From Welwitschia mirabilis (Eukaryota; Gnetophyta; Gnetopsida; Welwitschiales): a DNA stretch of 64,000 nt. The translations under genes and the position numbers were made by a program. Below, one piece after another: positions 37,546 to 48,673 of this stretch (position 1 is its first letter; each line of letters opens with the position of its first letter). The notes under the pieces were generated by a model that did no database searches, was not told where the DNA came from, and worked only from the letters and a program-made list of their open reading frames with translations. Where the stretch lies: positions 187,075,535 to 187,139,534 of the forward strand of contig JBOZIK010000001.1 in NCBI GenBank assembly GCA_051453625.1. The letters run 5' to 3'.

Positions 37546-39860
37546 AATTAGGATTGCGATTTGGAATTGACTGAATTATTTAACAGAGAGGAAGAAGAAT
37601 CCACTCAGGAACTATCAAAAAATCTTCCATCACATAATGAAGACTATGAACACTTTTTCTCTTATTATCTTTTTGATGAATCAATAAACTTATAGAATGA
37701 TAATAATCCTTAATAAAATAGTAAGAAGTACAATAAAGAAGAGGATGATAGTCAAGAATAGTGATAAAGATAATGAAGATGAGGGATATATTATCAAAGA
37801 TAATAATGAAAAAAGTAAAAAAAGAATTCAACCAAATAATGATGAAGTCAATAATAAGGAGGAGAGGAATAAAAAAGAACCTATAGAAAATCAACCAAAC
37901 TTAATGAAGAATAGGCTTATACCTTTCAATGCAACAACCCAACTTAAAGAGTCTACACATACCTATCCATTACTTTCGCTTGTAATTTCATGTAAAACCT
38001 TAAATGATATCCCTCCTTCTACTCCTACTTCCACATTATCTTGTAACCTTAATAATAATAACATTTTTTACTCTTTTCCATTTGAGCATTTAAATAATTC
38101 TCCACATCACATCTATCTTCTTGATTTTAATGAAATGCATAACCTTAAGAAATCTACTCCTAAAATCTCTTAATCTTTTCTTTTTAAAACTCCATATAAA
38201 ATACAATGTAACATCTTTTTCTCTTTTACAAAGTCCAATTTACCTTGTGCTTTTAATGATTACTCTTTTTAAGAAAAATACTTGGAATCTTGAAACTCTA
38301 AATTGGGATAAAACTTATCTTCTTGATTTAAATTCATTCTTAGAATTGAACATTAAGAAGCTTATTAAGTATGTTAAACCTATCTTAATCAATCATCCTA
38401 ATAAGTTTTTTTCAAAAGCCTAGGATCTCTAATAGTACCATTCATGTCATTCATGTTTAATATTAACATTTAAATGATATTTATATTTCAAATTATTTAT
38501 TTTATTAGTTTAGTAAGAGATTGTTTTTCCATGCATTATATGGATTTTTTATCTTTTATATTGCTAACAAATCTTATGAATACAAAATGCCATATGATCA
38601 TACTAAATGGAAAACGCCTTATTTCCTTATTGAAAATTCATCCTTTGAATTNNNNNNNNNNNNNNNNNNNNNNNNNNNNNNNNNNNNNNNNNNNNNNNNN
38701 NNNNNNNNNNNNNNNNNNNNNNNNNNNNNNNNNNNNNNNNNNNNNNNNNNNAAATAAGGATTATAATGTAGAATTGACTGAATTATTTAACAAAGAGGAA
38801 GAAGAATCCACTTAGGAAATATCAAAAAATCTTCCATCACATAATGAAGAGAATGAATAATTTTTCTTTTATGATCTTTTTAATGAATCAACTAACCTAA
38901 AGAATGATAATAGTCCTTATTAAAATAGTAATAAGTGCAATAAATAAGAGGACAGTATAGTCAATGACAATGATAAAGATAATGAAGATGAGGGAGATAT
39001 TATGAAGGATAATAATAAAAAAATTAAAAAAAGAATTCAACCAAATAATGATGAAGTCAACAATAAGGAAGAGAGGAATAAAAAAGAACCTATATAAAAT
39101 CAACCAAACTTAATGAAGAATAGGCTTATACCTTTTAATGCAATAATCCAACTTAAAGAGTCTACACATACTTCTCCATCACTTTTACTTGTGATTTCAT
39201 ATAAAACCTTAAATGATATCCCTCCTTCTATTCCTACTTCCACATTATCTTATCTCCTTAATAATAATAACATTTTGTACTCTCTTCCATTTCAACATTT
39301 AAATAATTCTCCAAATCACATCTGTCTCCTTGATTTTAATGAAATGCATAACCTTAAGGAATATTCTCCTAAAATCTCTTAATATTTTCTTTTTTAAACT
39401 CCATGTAAAATAAAATAAAACATCTTTTTCTCTTTTATAAATTCCAATTTATATTGTGATTTTAATGATTACTCTTTTTAAGAATAAGACTTGGAATCTT
39501 AAAACTCTAAATTGGGATAAACCTCATCTTCTTTATCTAAATTCATGCTTATAATTAAACCTTAAGAAGCTTCTTAAGTATGTTAAACATATCTTAATCA
39601 ATCACCTTAATAAGTTTTTTTAAAATCCTAGGATCTCTTATAGTACCATTCATATCACTCATGTTTAGTATTAATATTTAAATAAAATTTATGTTCCAAA
39701 TTCTTTATTTCATGATTTTAATAAGATATTACTTTTCCATGAGTTATATGGATTTTTTATCTTTTATATTACTAATAAAACCTATGGAGACAAAATGCCA
39801 TATGGTCATGCTAATTGGGAAAAGCCTAATCTCCTTATTGAAAATCCATCTCTTGAATTA
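37546..39860. repeat. gap-flanking overlap 12, 1.1 kb (100-N gap 38652-38751)
   Basis: 37546-38651 and 38752 to about 39855 are collinear near-copies, both encoding the same acidic, Asn-rich protein region. The right copy continues into the element's 3' part. Confidence 0.8.
37560..38173 (+). pseudogene. acidic/Asn-rich ORF region of element B (copy 1)
   Basis: Frames contain ELTELFNREEEES, then after stops SDKDNEDEGYIIKDNNEKSK and KRIQPNNDEVNNKEERNKKE, followed by a Ser/Thr/Pro-rich stretch (DIPPSTPTSTLSCNLNNNN). The longest uninterrupted ORF is 37697-38173 (158 codons). Highly charged with low-complexity runs; no catalytic motif. The hydrophobic - strand ORF at 37580-37894 is the complement of this acidic run and is not a gene. 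Possibly a gag-derived or element-specific protein. Confidence 0.4.
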
Positions 39861-39900
39861 AATGATAGAAAGATTTTTTATTTTACTAGATATTTTAAAA
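38752..39900 (+). pseudogene. acidic/Asn-rich ORF region of element B (copy 2) and downstream segment
   Basis: The same protein region as at 37560 appears in a second state (for example KNRLIPFNAIIQLKESTHTS, open 39113-39382). Beyond about 39715 the frame gives ELYGFFIFYITNKTYGDKMP and ENPSLELNDRKIFYFTRYF, partly also seen in copy 1 (38474-38640). The function of this downstream part is unknown and it does not resemble RT or RNase H. Confidence 0.4.
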
Positions 39901-40348
39901 ATCCCTTAAAATTTTCTTGAATCTTTTCTTTAAGTAGTTCCTTGCATTTTTTATATGATGATAATCAATACTTACATAATTTCAATAAGAGATTATTTTT
40001 TAATAAAATTTATCACTTCTTTATCTATTACTTAGAATATGAAATTTGTACTATCAAAGTCTTATACTTTTATTGTATTTACTTCTAATTGATTTTACTA
40101 AAAAATGATTGAATTCATTTTATCTTTTATCAATTAGTAAATCTATGGTTTGGTCCTTATTTTTATATGAAAATGAAATATCCTAGGACCATAACTTTAG
40201 GAAATAAATCTTTTTTTTCTTTTTTTAAATAAAATTATTGAATAATATTAGGATCTGAATAAAACTTATTTTTAGTTTACTTTGGTATTTTTTAATTTTA
40301 TGTTGTTAAATTTTTGTTCTTGATTTTTACTTTTTTATTTTCATTTTT
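39901..40348 (+). other. eroded region before the integrase tail
   Basis: Weak coding traces only. No RT, RNase H or integrase core motif can be read in any frame. This is where most of pol should be in a complete element. Confidence 0.4.
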
Positions 40349-40470
40349 TGTAAGTTAACCTCTAGTTGTTTTTTCCTTATCTTTTAGAAAAAGTACATTC
40401 TAATGGCTTAGTTGAGATTTTTTATTTGAACACTATGAAAATTTTAAAAAAATGGATAAGGGTTAAAAAT
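40349..40470 (+). pseudogene. last codons of Athila integrase in element B
   Basis: SNGLVEIFYLNTMKILKK corresponds to SNKLIEIFDLNTREIKK at about 735-785 in element A, and nucleotide similarity begins abruptly at about 40349. This is the right-hand junction of the pol deletion or replacement. Confidence 0.6.
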
Positions 40471-41063
40471 TCATGAGTCATTAAATCTTAAACATGATAT
40501 AAGTAATTGCCTTTGAAGTCCTCCTATTGTTATCTAGATTATTTATTAGTTGATTCTTTTAGTGGATGTCATCCTATCACTTAAACATCTTTAACTTGAT
40601 TAATGTTTTACTTTATGAAGTTACCATGACTAGTAATTTTTACTTAGGCATTCAAGTGATAAGATTAAATTCATCTAATCTTAAGGCATTCAAATGTCTA
40701 TGAATTTCATTTAAAAGAAAGATACTTTAATTTTTTGTATTTTCTTTTAATGGTATGAGTTTTTAATTGTTTGAGGTTCTTCTTTCTTATCTTTCATCTC
40801 ATTTATTCACCTTCATCTTTAAGAGTATATGGTCATGTGGGATTTATTTTAAAGAAGTGTTTTACAAAGAAAAAAAGAAAGAAAGAAAGAAAGAAGAATA
40901 ATAACCATGATATATTATTTTTATGCTAAATACATGACCACTATGATGTTCTGCTATACCAACGTAAATTTTCCCAAGAGGGATCTTTGGCAATGTTCTT
41001 AGCTATGAGAATGCCACTGGGAAGTCAGTTGCCATGCTTCATGATTTTCTACTTTTTTTACTA
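40471..41063 (+). other. Athila-family spacer, left part, in element B
   Basis: Matches 785-1430 of element A and continues at 58870 after the chromovirus insertion. It contains a GAAA microsatellite at about 40870-40895. Confidence 0.65.
40868..40896. repeat. GAAA microsatellite
   Basis: About five GAAA units, at the same place in the family spacer as the TG/AG run at 1217. Confidence 0.85.
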
Positions 41064-41068
41064 TGGTT
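41064..41068. repeat. target-site duplication of the chromovirus, left copy
   Basis: TGGTT, matching 58865-58869 on the right. The empty-site equivalent in element A (about 1425-1440) shows continuous spacer. Confidence 0.6.
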
Positions 41069-41484
41069 TATAATGTTTCATTTTACTATTTTTCAATTAT
41101 TTCACATAAAAAGGAATATATAAAATGATATGCTAGGATCAATAAGAATAACAAGAAACAATTTGACAAAAGAGGATCTTATTATTAAAAATAGTAGATT
41201 ATATTCCTTATCATTTAGCCAATAACCTTGAACTAGTTTTCAAAGGTAAAGATATGGACTATGCCCTACGTCCCTCTTTTGGTAGCCTTGGGGATCAGCC
41301 AAGGTTATCATTGATTACATTCATCTAATCTATCTACCCTTACCTAATACTATAGGTTTTTTATAGCATAAATGAAAGGATATAGTTTTACATCTTTGGG
41401 CCACACCCATTTATAGCTCATTAATTATGCTCATTTAGTGTCTTAATACATTTCTTTTATAATTAGTAAATTTATAACATTACA
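41069..41484 (-). repeat. 3' LTR of chromovirus
   Basis: On the + strand it begins TATAATGTTTC and ends AACATTACA. These ends are inverted repeats of each other apart from one transition, consistent with original TGTAATGTT...AACATTACA termini. It aligns with 58472-58863 throughout, for example AGTCAATAGCC/AGCCAATAACC and TTATAGCATAAATGAAAG. Confidence 0.85.
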
Positions 41485-41497
41485 TTCCCTTCCCCTT
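41485..41497 (-). promoter_or_regulatory. polypurine tract of chromovirus
   Basis: On the - strand AAGGGGAAGGGAA abuts the LTR start TGTAATGTT, the expected plus-strand primer site. It fixes both orientation and LTR boundary. Confidence 0.8.
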
Positions 41498-41649
41498 AAG
41501 CATTGTTCTCATCCTTGAGCATGGTTTCTTCTCTTCTTGCATTGTTCATGAAGCCATGCTCATCTAAACTATTTTTTATATTATCTACAAAACACAAGGA
41601 AAGGTAAAATATCACTCACTAATAGATACATTAATAATGAAAAAATAGC

Positions 41650-41802
41650 ATATCCTATTTTATTAAAAAGTTTTAAAAAAGTCTCTTGCATATACTCCCT
41701 ATTTTCCTAGATTTGTTGATTACAATGAGTCCATTGGATAAGTACTTTATTTACATTTTTATTTCTTAATTACTTAGTTCTGATATCCAAGATTTTTTTA
41801 GG
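41650..41802 (-). pseudogene. chromodomain, decayed
   Basis: Chromodomains at the end of pol bind modified histones and direct where chromoviruses insert. The - strand reads PKKILDIRTK, stop, LRNKNVNKVLIQWTHCNQ, then QI, stop, ENREYMQETFLKLF. Plant chromoviruses typically show a P..ILD.R....N..V.VL..W......TWE layout here. The first stop replaces a Gln codon and the second the Trp of TWE, each one transition away. Confidence 0.75.
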
Positions 41803-41859
41803 TTAGACAGTAAAGGTCAGATTAGGTTTGAGCATAATGTGTCACTAGTTCAAGATATA

Positions 41860-42760
41860 GTCGTACTTCTTATCTTCAAAGTATGATTTCATCATTCTCA
41901 CATGAAAAACTAGATGTATTTAAGACATTTGTAGAGGAAGTTCTAGTTTATAGGCTAGGTGTCCTATTCTTTTAATGATCTTAAATGGACCACAATTTTA
42001 TTGGGCTAACTTGCTATACTTCCTTATTTTCAAAGGGTTCCTTTCTGGCTTGATCTTTAGCAATACTTGTTTATCAAGTTGGAATATGTGGGTATGATGT
42101 TTTTGGTCATAGTATTTCTTGTACCAATCTTGTATGGCTTGTAATTGTCTTTTTATCTTGGTAATTACATCTTCCATAATTTTTAATTTATAGGATGTAG
42201 CCTTTCTAATCTCTATGAAGGATTGGATCATGTGATAGAAGTGGAATAGTTTCTGCCATGCATTGCTTCAAATGGAAAACATCGAATGAAGGTTTGGAAC
42301 ATCTGATTATAAGCACACTAGGATAAGTATAGATAGCTCTCCCATTATTTGGGCTTTCTAGCCACAAAACACCATAGAGAATCTTCCAATATCCAATTTA
42401 CTCTTTTGGTTTATCCATATCTTTCTAGCTACTATGTAGTACTAAAGCTAAGTTTAGTACCTAAGTGATGAAAGGAACTCAGATAAGAATTTTGGATCTT
42501 GATCAAATACTATGATTTGAGGTGCATCATGTAACTTAAAAATGTCTTGCACAAATTATAGGTTTAATTCTTTAGCTATGTTGAAGATTTGTATTATAAC
42601 AAAAAAACAAGCCATCTTGGTTATTCTATCTACACAAACAAAAATTACATTATGCTATCTATTAGTAAGAGGTAGTCTAGTGATGAAATTCATGGTGATT
42701 TCTTCCCATTTCCACTATGATACCCTTAAAGATTGAAAGTGTCTTGTGGATTTTCTTTAA
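41860..42760 (-). pseudogene. integrase, decayed
   Basis: The core appears near 42720-42600 as WEEITMNFITRLPLTNR, stop, HNVIFVCVDRITKMA, matching the WE.I.MDFI..LP....D.I.VVVDR.TK pattern, with the catalytic Asp of MDF changed to Asn. The C-terminal part (42231-41998) has IQDWYKKYYDQKHHTHIFQL and DKQVLLKI, and further on NCGPFKIIKRIGHLAYKLEL and IHLVFHV, the usual GPF...KIG..AYKL.LP...IHPVFHVS tail. Interrupted by stops and shifts. Confidence 0.8.
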
Positions 42761-43249
42761 TCAATCTTTATTTGCTATACCTGGGATAATTACAAATGCA
42801 TTCCTTTAAGTTTTTATTTATTTTAGGCCAAAAGTAATTTTTTAATAATTGATGATAATTCTTGATAAATCCGAGATGCCCTGTAAATGGGACTTCATGC
42901 AATTCAAATGTTAACTTCCTTTTCTATGGACCTTATGAAATGCAAAGACATCATCCTTTTAAGAGATATCCATTTTATGAAATTGTGCAAGTGTCTACTT
43001 CATTTCCTTATTATGTTAATTGATGTATGTCCTTATAATATGAATCATTATCTATAGACATCTTAAGAAAAATTGATAGATCTAATGTAATAGTGGTTTC
43101 TAGCATGCACAACATTATATTTAGGACATTTATAGCTTTTTTCTTCTTTCTTGAGGTGTACCATAGTTTAAAGCTATATTCTACAAGTAATTTAACCCAT
43201 TTTATTCATCACATATTTAGAAGAGGCTGTTTCTAAAAATGTTTTAAGC

Positions 43250-43575
43250 TTTTATAATCTATTTTGAGTAGGAATTCACCTCCCAATAGGTAATGTATTT
43301 AAACTTTTAAAGCATACACTATGGTTAGTTATTATATATCATAGATAGAATAGTTCTTCTCATGTTGGTTTAACTTTCATGATTTATAGGTAATCACCTA
43401 ATCATCTTAACTGAGTACAAATCCTATACATTAAGTAGAAGCATTGGTGGTGACTTTGAATAGGTTGTTCATGTCTAAAATTTTGAGAATAGGTGTCATT
43501 ATAAGTAGTAGCTTTAGTCTAAGAAATTCTTCCTTACATTTATTATTAAAGTTGAATGTGGATGTTGATTTGGTT
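43250..43575 (-). pseudogene. RNase H domain, decayed
   Basis: It would degrade RNA in RNA-DNA hybrids during reverse transcription. The frame reads NNLFKVTTNAST, stop, CIGFVLS, then LNQHEKNYSIYDI and VYALKV, with HYLLGGEFLLK, following the .F.V.TDAS..G.G.VLSQ....I.Y.S.KL......Y...E..A...A...W..YL.G..F pattern of the family. The first catalytic Asp (TDAS) is Asn here, a G-to-A change. Confidence 0.75.
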
Positions 43576-43598
43576 AAGTCTATCAGTGGTAATACAAG

Positions 43599-44275
43599 TT
43601 AAGAGAATATTAGGATGAATTTCCAATAAAAATTAACCAACCTTAGGAAAATTTGAACTTGTTTGAAATCCTTTAATTCTAGCCATTTTCTTATAGCTTG
43701 TATTTGAGTTGAATTGGTTATGATACTTTTACTAAAGATAACATGTCCTAGGTAGCTAATTTCTATTTGGAAGAAGCTATATTTGCTTAATTTGACCTTG
43801 AAGTTATGTCTAATCAGGACATGTAAAACTTTATTCAAGTGCACAATATGATCATGTTGGCTTTTGGAATATGTCAAAATATTGTATAAAAATATAACTA
43901 TGAATTTATCTAAATAAGGTCAAAAAATATCATTCATTAAACTTATAAAAGTAGCTACAGTATTAATTAAACTGAAGGGCATTATTATAGCTTGTAATAT
44001 TCATATCTTGTCCTGAAGATGGTTTTGTAGATATCTTTATCTCTGATGTGGATTTGATGGTATCTAGAGTTTAAGTAAATCTTTGAGAATAACTTGACTC
44101 CTTAAAGTTAATTCAATAAGTTATCAATCCTTGGTAGAAAATATCTATTTTTTATAGTTACCTTATTTAGTTGTCTATAATCAATGAAAAGTCACAAGGT
44201 ACAAACCTTTTTCTTTATGAAGAGTATTAGAGCTTCCCAAGGTGACATACTATGATGAATTTTTCCTCCAAAAGT
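43599..44275 (-). pseudogene. reverse transcriptase, decayed
   Basis: From about 44230 leftwards the frames give ALILFIKK-like and DYRQLNKVTI-like blocks with stops, then FRTRY, MPFSLINTVATFISLMNDIF, PYLDKFIVIFLYNILTYSKS, and (43877-43599, open) LNKVLHVLIRHNFKVKLSKY followed by SFFQIEISYLGHVI. The FxDD catalytic box of the family (F(I/V)DDIL) is FLYNIL here, so both Asp are lost and the enzyme would be inactive even without the stops. Confidence 0.85.
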
Positions 44276-44639
44276 AGCTATTTGATTTTTAGTTTTAATT
44301 CTTTTATTTTTATCACTAAGAATTTATAGGATGATTTGGCTATTGGTTGTACTCTAGGAATTAAGTTACTTACATGATATACTTTCCTCTCGGGTGGTAG
44401 CATCTTTGAATCTTCAAATATGTTAGAAAATTTTTATAGTTATTCTAGTAGCATGGAATCCTCTTTATGGTTTTCTGTCTATACTAGAGTGATAAAAATT
44501 TATTTTATTTTGATAGATTTTAAGATCTATTTAGATGAGGTCAAGGATATCTTCTTCTTCCTTCCCTTCCTCTTAAGGATTTATTCTTTAAATGAAGTTG
44601 ATAGTACTAGGATGCATTGGTAAAATTTAATTCGAACAT

Positions 44640-44990
44640 TATATCTAATTAAGAAGGAAATCCCCAAAATGGTATATACTCTTCAATGTGAAAGACATCC
44701 TTAAAATGTGAGTCATGAATGGTGTAATTAATGATGGCAGTAGTTCCATCTTGTATGAGAAAACTATATCCTATGACTCTTATGATACTTTTTTGTTTCT
44801 TGAATGGGGTGTTTTTTAGTTTGTAAAATAATGTTGAAGAAATGAAGTTGTATGAGGTATTAATATCTGCTAGGAATGAAACAAAGAAATATGAAATGTA
44901 ACCATGTAATTTCAAAATGGAGTACTGGTTATGAATTTCACCTATTTGGATGATATCATACATCCTTTTGAATTATGTGACTAGATTCTA
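44640..44990 (-). pseudogene. aspartic protease domain, decayed
   Basis: The 104-codon open frame (44963-44649) contains YFFVSFLADINTSYNFISST. Family members have (L/I)(V/I)DSG(S/A)(T/S)HNFIS at the active site. Here DSG has become DIN, the Gly-to-Asn step being two G-to-A changes, so the active site is lost while the surroundings are recognisable. Confidence 0.65.
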
Positions 44991-44999
44991 TAAGGTTTT

Positions 45000-46116
45000 A
45001 AGCTAACTCTGCTAAGGAAGGTTTGGTACTTAAGCTTTAGATGGATAATTTTTGGTAATGTGATCTTTCTTATGATATTTGTGATAAGTAAGATTGGTTT
45101 TGTATGCCTCTTATGCTAGTGATATGCTAAGTATGTTGTGTCTATTCACTTATAGATGATGGAACTCATTCCATCAATTTTCTTATCCCTAAAGATAACA
45201 TCTTGGTTTGTGGTAGGTATCTTCAGTGAATTTCATTTCCAATGTGCATAAGACGCTACTGAGTTTGGCTGGTAGATTTTCAATAAAACTATTAATCAAC
45301 TACTTCTCTATGAAGTCCTTTTGATATTTTATAAGGAACTAAAATTTAGACCAATGCTTATATAGTGGGTGTTTTCTAAAGCAGAGGCATTGGAATTCCA
45401 CCATGTGGTCTTCTATGAAGTCTTTTAGAATGAATTTATTTTCGAATTTGTCTATGAAGGTGTCTTATGGTATTCTTTAGGGATGTTTCTATTGGCATCT
45501 CAACCATCATTCTTATGCATTTCCTATAGGAAAGATGGCGTAATATGTTCATCATCACTCTGGTAAAACATTTTAAAAGTTAAAGTAGTTTTTTATTTAC
45601 CAAATCTAAGAGATGGCTTCTTTGCTTATCCCAACTTTACTTTCATATATTTTTAGGCATATCATTTTGGCAATATGCTATCCTTCATATTCCTCCATGT
45701 TGAAGTGGTTTGCTCGATTTGATAAAAAGGCTTAAAAGTTGGCCTCTATGTTTAGTAGTCCCATCTGGATGTTTTGTAAGTTAACTACATATATTAGAGT
45801 ATGTTGTCCCAATGTCAAGGGTTGTTCTTGGGATGCCCTTAGGTTTTGTTTCATAGGTATATCTTCTAGAAGAGAAATAAGGCTATCGCTCTATTCAATA
45901 ATGTACCAGTTGGGTCGACATCCTCATAAACTCATATGCCTCTTCTTGGTTGCTCTTCTTCTATGAGTAGTTCCCTTCTTTTTGTCTAGTAGCATTATAT
46001 TCTTTGTTAAAGTAATGCTGCAATAGTTAAGTACCTATAACTAAATGATGATTAGAAAAATAATTAGAAGGATCATTAGCAGCTGTCATAACAACCTTTA
46101 ATGTCATGGATCCCAT
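45000..46116 (-). pseudogene. gag with ruined zinc knuckle
   Basis: The capsid precursor begins MGSMTLKVVMTAANDPSNYF (start codon at 46116-46114). Middle parts include RDFIEKQLINSFIENLPAKL-like sequence (about 45300), with a Gln recovered from a stop. At about 45110-45055 the zinc knuckle CHKCxxxGHITKNC-type motif reads YHKYHKKDHITKNYPS: all three Cys codons have become Tyr (TGT to TAT). A second copy of the N-terminal part lies right of the 46417 gap because of the assembly overlap. Confidence 0.65.
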
Positions 46117-47272
46117 TTTGAGGTAAGTGTCTAGGGGTTATATTACCAAGTATCTAAAGTACAACATTGGATGCTACAAAAGTATGATAATTAAAGTGCA
46201 ACATTAGATATTCAAGTGTGATGTTAGATATGTAAGTGTGATATCAGATACCCTTATATAACTATAGAGCTTCATTATGAAACAAGCATAGGTGTGGTGA
46301 TCGATGTTAAAAGCAAATAGTATTTGCTAGTGTCTTATAGGAGTAAGTATAATATCAAACACTCAAGTGTAACATCAATCATTTAAGTGTGACGTTGGGC
46401 ACTTAAGTGCAATGTTNNNNNNNNNNNNNNNNNNNNNNNNNNNNNNNNNNNNNNNNNNNNNNNNNNNNNNNNNNNNNNNNNNNNNNNNNNNNNNNNNNNN
46501 NNNNNNNNNNNNNNNNTTTTAGGCATATCATTTTGGCAATATGCTCTCCTTCATATTACTCTATGTTGAAGTGGTTTGCTCGATTTGATAAAAAGGCTTG
46601 AAAGTTGGCCTCTATGTTTAGTAGTCCCATCTGGATGTTTTGTAGGTTAACTACATATATTAGAGTATGTTGTCCCAATGTCGAGGGTTGTTCTTGGGAT
46701 GCCCTTAGGTTTTGTTTCACATGTATATCTTCTAGAAGAGAAAGAAGGCTATCGCTCTATTCCATAATGTACTAGTTGGGTCGACATCCTCCTAAACTCA
46801 TATGCCTCTTCTTGGTTGCTCTTCTTCTATGAGTAGTTCCCTTCTTTTTGTCTAGTAGCATTATATCCTTTGTTCTGCAATAGTTAAGTACCTATAACTA
46901 AATGATGATTAGAAAAATAATTAGAAGAATCATTAGCAGCTGTTATAACAACTTTAATGTCATGGATTCCATTTTGAGGTAAGTGTCTAGGGGGTGTATT
47001 ACCAGGTATCTGAAGTGAAACATTGGATGCTACACAAGTATGATAATTAAAGTGCAACATTAGATATTCAAGTATGATGTTAGATATGTAATTGTGATAT
47101 CAGATACCCTTATATAACTATAGAACTTCATTATGGAACAAGCACAGGTATGGTGATCGATGTTAAAAGCAAACAGTATTTGCTAGTATCTTATAGGAGT
47201 AAGTGTAATATCAAACACTCAAGTGTAACATCAAGCATTTAAGTGTGACATTGGGCACTTAAGTGCAATGTT
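45651..47272. repeat. gap-flanking overlap 13 (100-N gap 46417-46516)
   Basis: TTTTAGGCATATCATTTTGG occurs at 45651 and 46517, and about 760 bases follow in both with few differences, ending AACATC..AAGTGCAATGTT. Gag's N-terminal half and the first minisatellite units are therefore present twice. Confidence 0.85.
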
Positions 47273-47890
47273 AAAGGCTATTATTGTGAGCACATCAAAG
47301 CACTACGTGTGGTGCTAAGGGCAATAAAGTGATATTTAATTCTTACAGAGGTAAGTAATATCAAGTACTCAAGTATGATGTTAGCACTCAACTGTAACAT
47401 CAGGCACTCAAGTGTAATGTCGAATGGCCACATGCAACATTAGCCCTATTCTCTAAGGATCATGTCATACTGAAATATAAAGTTTTAGGGCCTTTTGGAA
47501 GATGTCAAAGTTCTATGACATTAAGTATGACATTAGGTAGTTAAGTGTGATGTCAAGTACCTAAGTACAATGTCAAACATTTGAGTGTCGGAGCTTTCTT
47601 ACATAGGTAGACAGGGGCAAGTGAATGATTTTAAGGAGTGAGTAGGAGGTACCAAGAACTTACGGAGGTAAGTGAAATGTCAGGCAGTGAAGTAGGACCT
47701 TAAACACCCAAGTATAATGTCAAAAATTAGAGTGCAACATGAAAACCTCATTGCAAAATAAATTAGAAGAGCACAATTGCCACTGAGGCCAAGTAAGACT
47801 TGTTAGAGATAGGCAAGAAGTAAGTTTAACATTGAACACTTAAGTACAACTTTGGGCACCTGAGTATAACATCAAACACTTAGGAATCTA
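46130..47890. repeat. degenerate 20-base minisatellite in the chromovirus leader
   Basis: Units of the form CACTCAAGTGTAACATCA recur, often in uninterrupted rows, for example 46352-46416, 47208-47272, 47365-47425, 47519-47590, 47690-47740 and 47825-47885. Variants show GTAACATC/GTGATGTC alternation, consistent with C-to-T and G-to-A changes in a once GC-richer unit. The array lies between gag and the TATA-like box, upstream of gag on the - strand. Confidence 0.75.
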
Positions 47891-48036
47891 CCATTTTCAT
47901 GTAGAAGTACCATCACCTAATTGTAGTTTAATCTTAATTTAATTATAATTGTCTTTGGTTTAATTGTAGTTAACTATGGATTAGTTAACTATAGTTAACT
48001 TTATTTTTAGGATTTACTTAACCTGAGGTCTACTAC

Positions 48037-48044
48037 TATAAATA
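48037..48044 (+). promoter_or_regulatory. TATA-like box on the + strand
   Basis: CTATAAATACCCC, a good match to the plant TATA consensus (TATAAATA), is followed about 30 bases later by pyrimidine-rich sequence. It faces the antisense ORFs at 48496 and 56720. It could be their promoter, or the promoter of an LTR-like unit made of the minisatellite plus this region. No experimental support. Confidence 0.35.
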
Positions 48045-48495
48045 CCCCATTGATCTTTTATTTTCATCTCATTTTCCTCATGAGCTATAATCAACTAGTA
48101 GCTCTTTCTTTCCTCTTTTTTTCCTATTCTTTCACATGGCATGTCTATACTATCTTTTTGTGATTTATATATTTTTGTGTAGTTCTTTTTGTAATCCATG
48201 TTTGTTATAAATAGAAGCTCTTCCCAAACATTCCTAGTTGCAAATTTTTCCTAATTAAGGTATGGCTTATAAACTTTGTCCTACCATTTCTTAGAGTTTT
48301 ATAAATGTTATATTCACTAAACTATAAATCCAATAATAAGATATGGAGCAGGGGTCTTCATAGATCTTTTCTTCTAATCTTTTAGACTTGTGTGGTTTTC
48401 CTTTTGTGTCTCTATCATATCATTGTTCTTTTTATCTTTAATTCTCTTTATTCTTTTTTTAAATCCTTGTACAGCTATCATCACCCATTCTTATC
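48045..48495 (+). other. pyrimidine-rich leader-like segment
   Basis: No ORF. It contains CT-rich runs and a potential splice acceptor (TTGTACAG near 48475) just before the ATG at 48496, so it resembles the 5' untranslated part of a + strand transcript. A second TATAAATA at 48206 is considered weaker. Confidence 0.3.
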
Positions 48496-48673
48496 ATGCT
48501 CCAATCCAAGTTTTTGAAGGAACGTATTACATTAGTTTTTAGATTGAGCCAAAACAATCATATTTCTTTTAAGGTCTCTTACTTTGATGAGGATTTCCAT
48601 TTTTTTGTGGCTGCTCAATTAGATAATTTTGTATGCATGTAGGAGGAAATTCTCACCACCATGAAGTATCCAT
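48496..48673 (+). pseudogene. antisense ORF fragment, interrupted by the copia insertion
   Basis: MLQSKFLKERITLVFRLSQN then NHISFKVSYFDEDFHFFVAA, one TAG (from CAG) and EEILTTMKYP. The copia element is inserted right after this; removing it and one target duplication continues the frame at 56354 as LPTLLSILYSLWRTDCR and a stop at 56404. The whole reads about 78 codons. Not recognised. It lies on the + strand, opposite to the chromovirus genes. Confidence 0.4.

Noticed and set aside
37580-37894. Hydrophobic - strand ORF resembling a multi-span membrane protein (also 38897-39103)
   Set aside because: It is the complement of the Asp/Glu/Lys-rich + strand frame; GAT/GAA-rich DNA gives Ile/Phe/Leu-rich antisense translation.
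48206-48213. Second TATAAATA as a promoter
   Set aside because: It lies inside the presumed leader after the better box at 48037 and has no supporting context.
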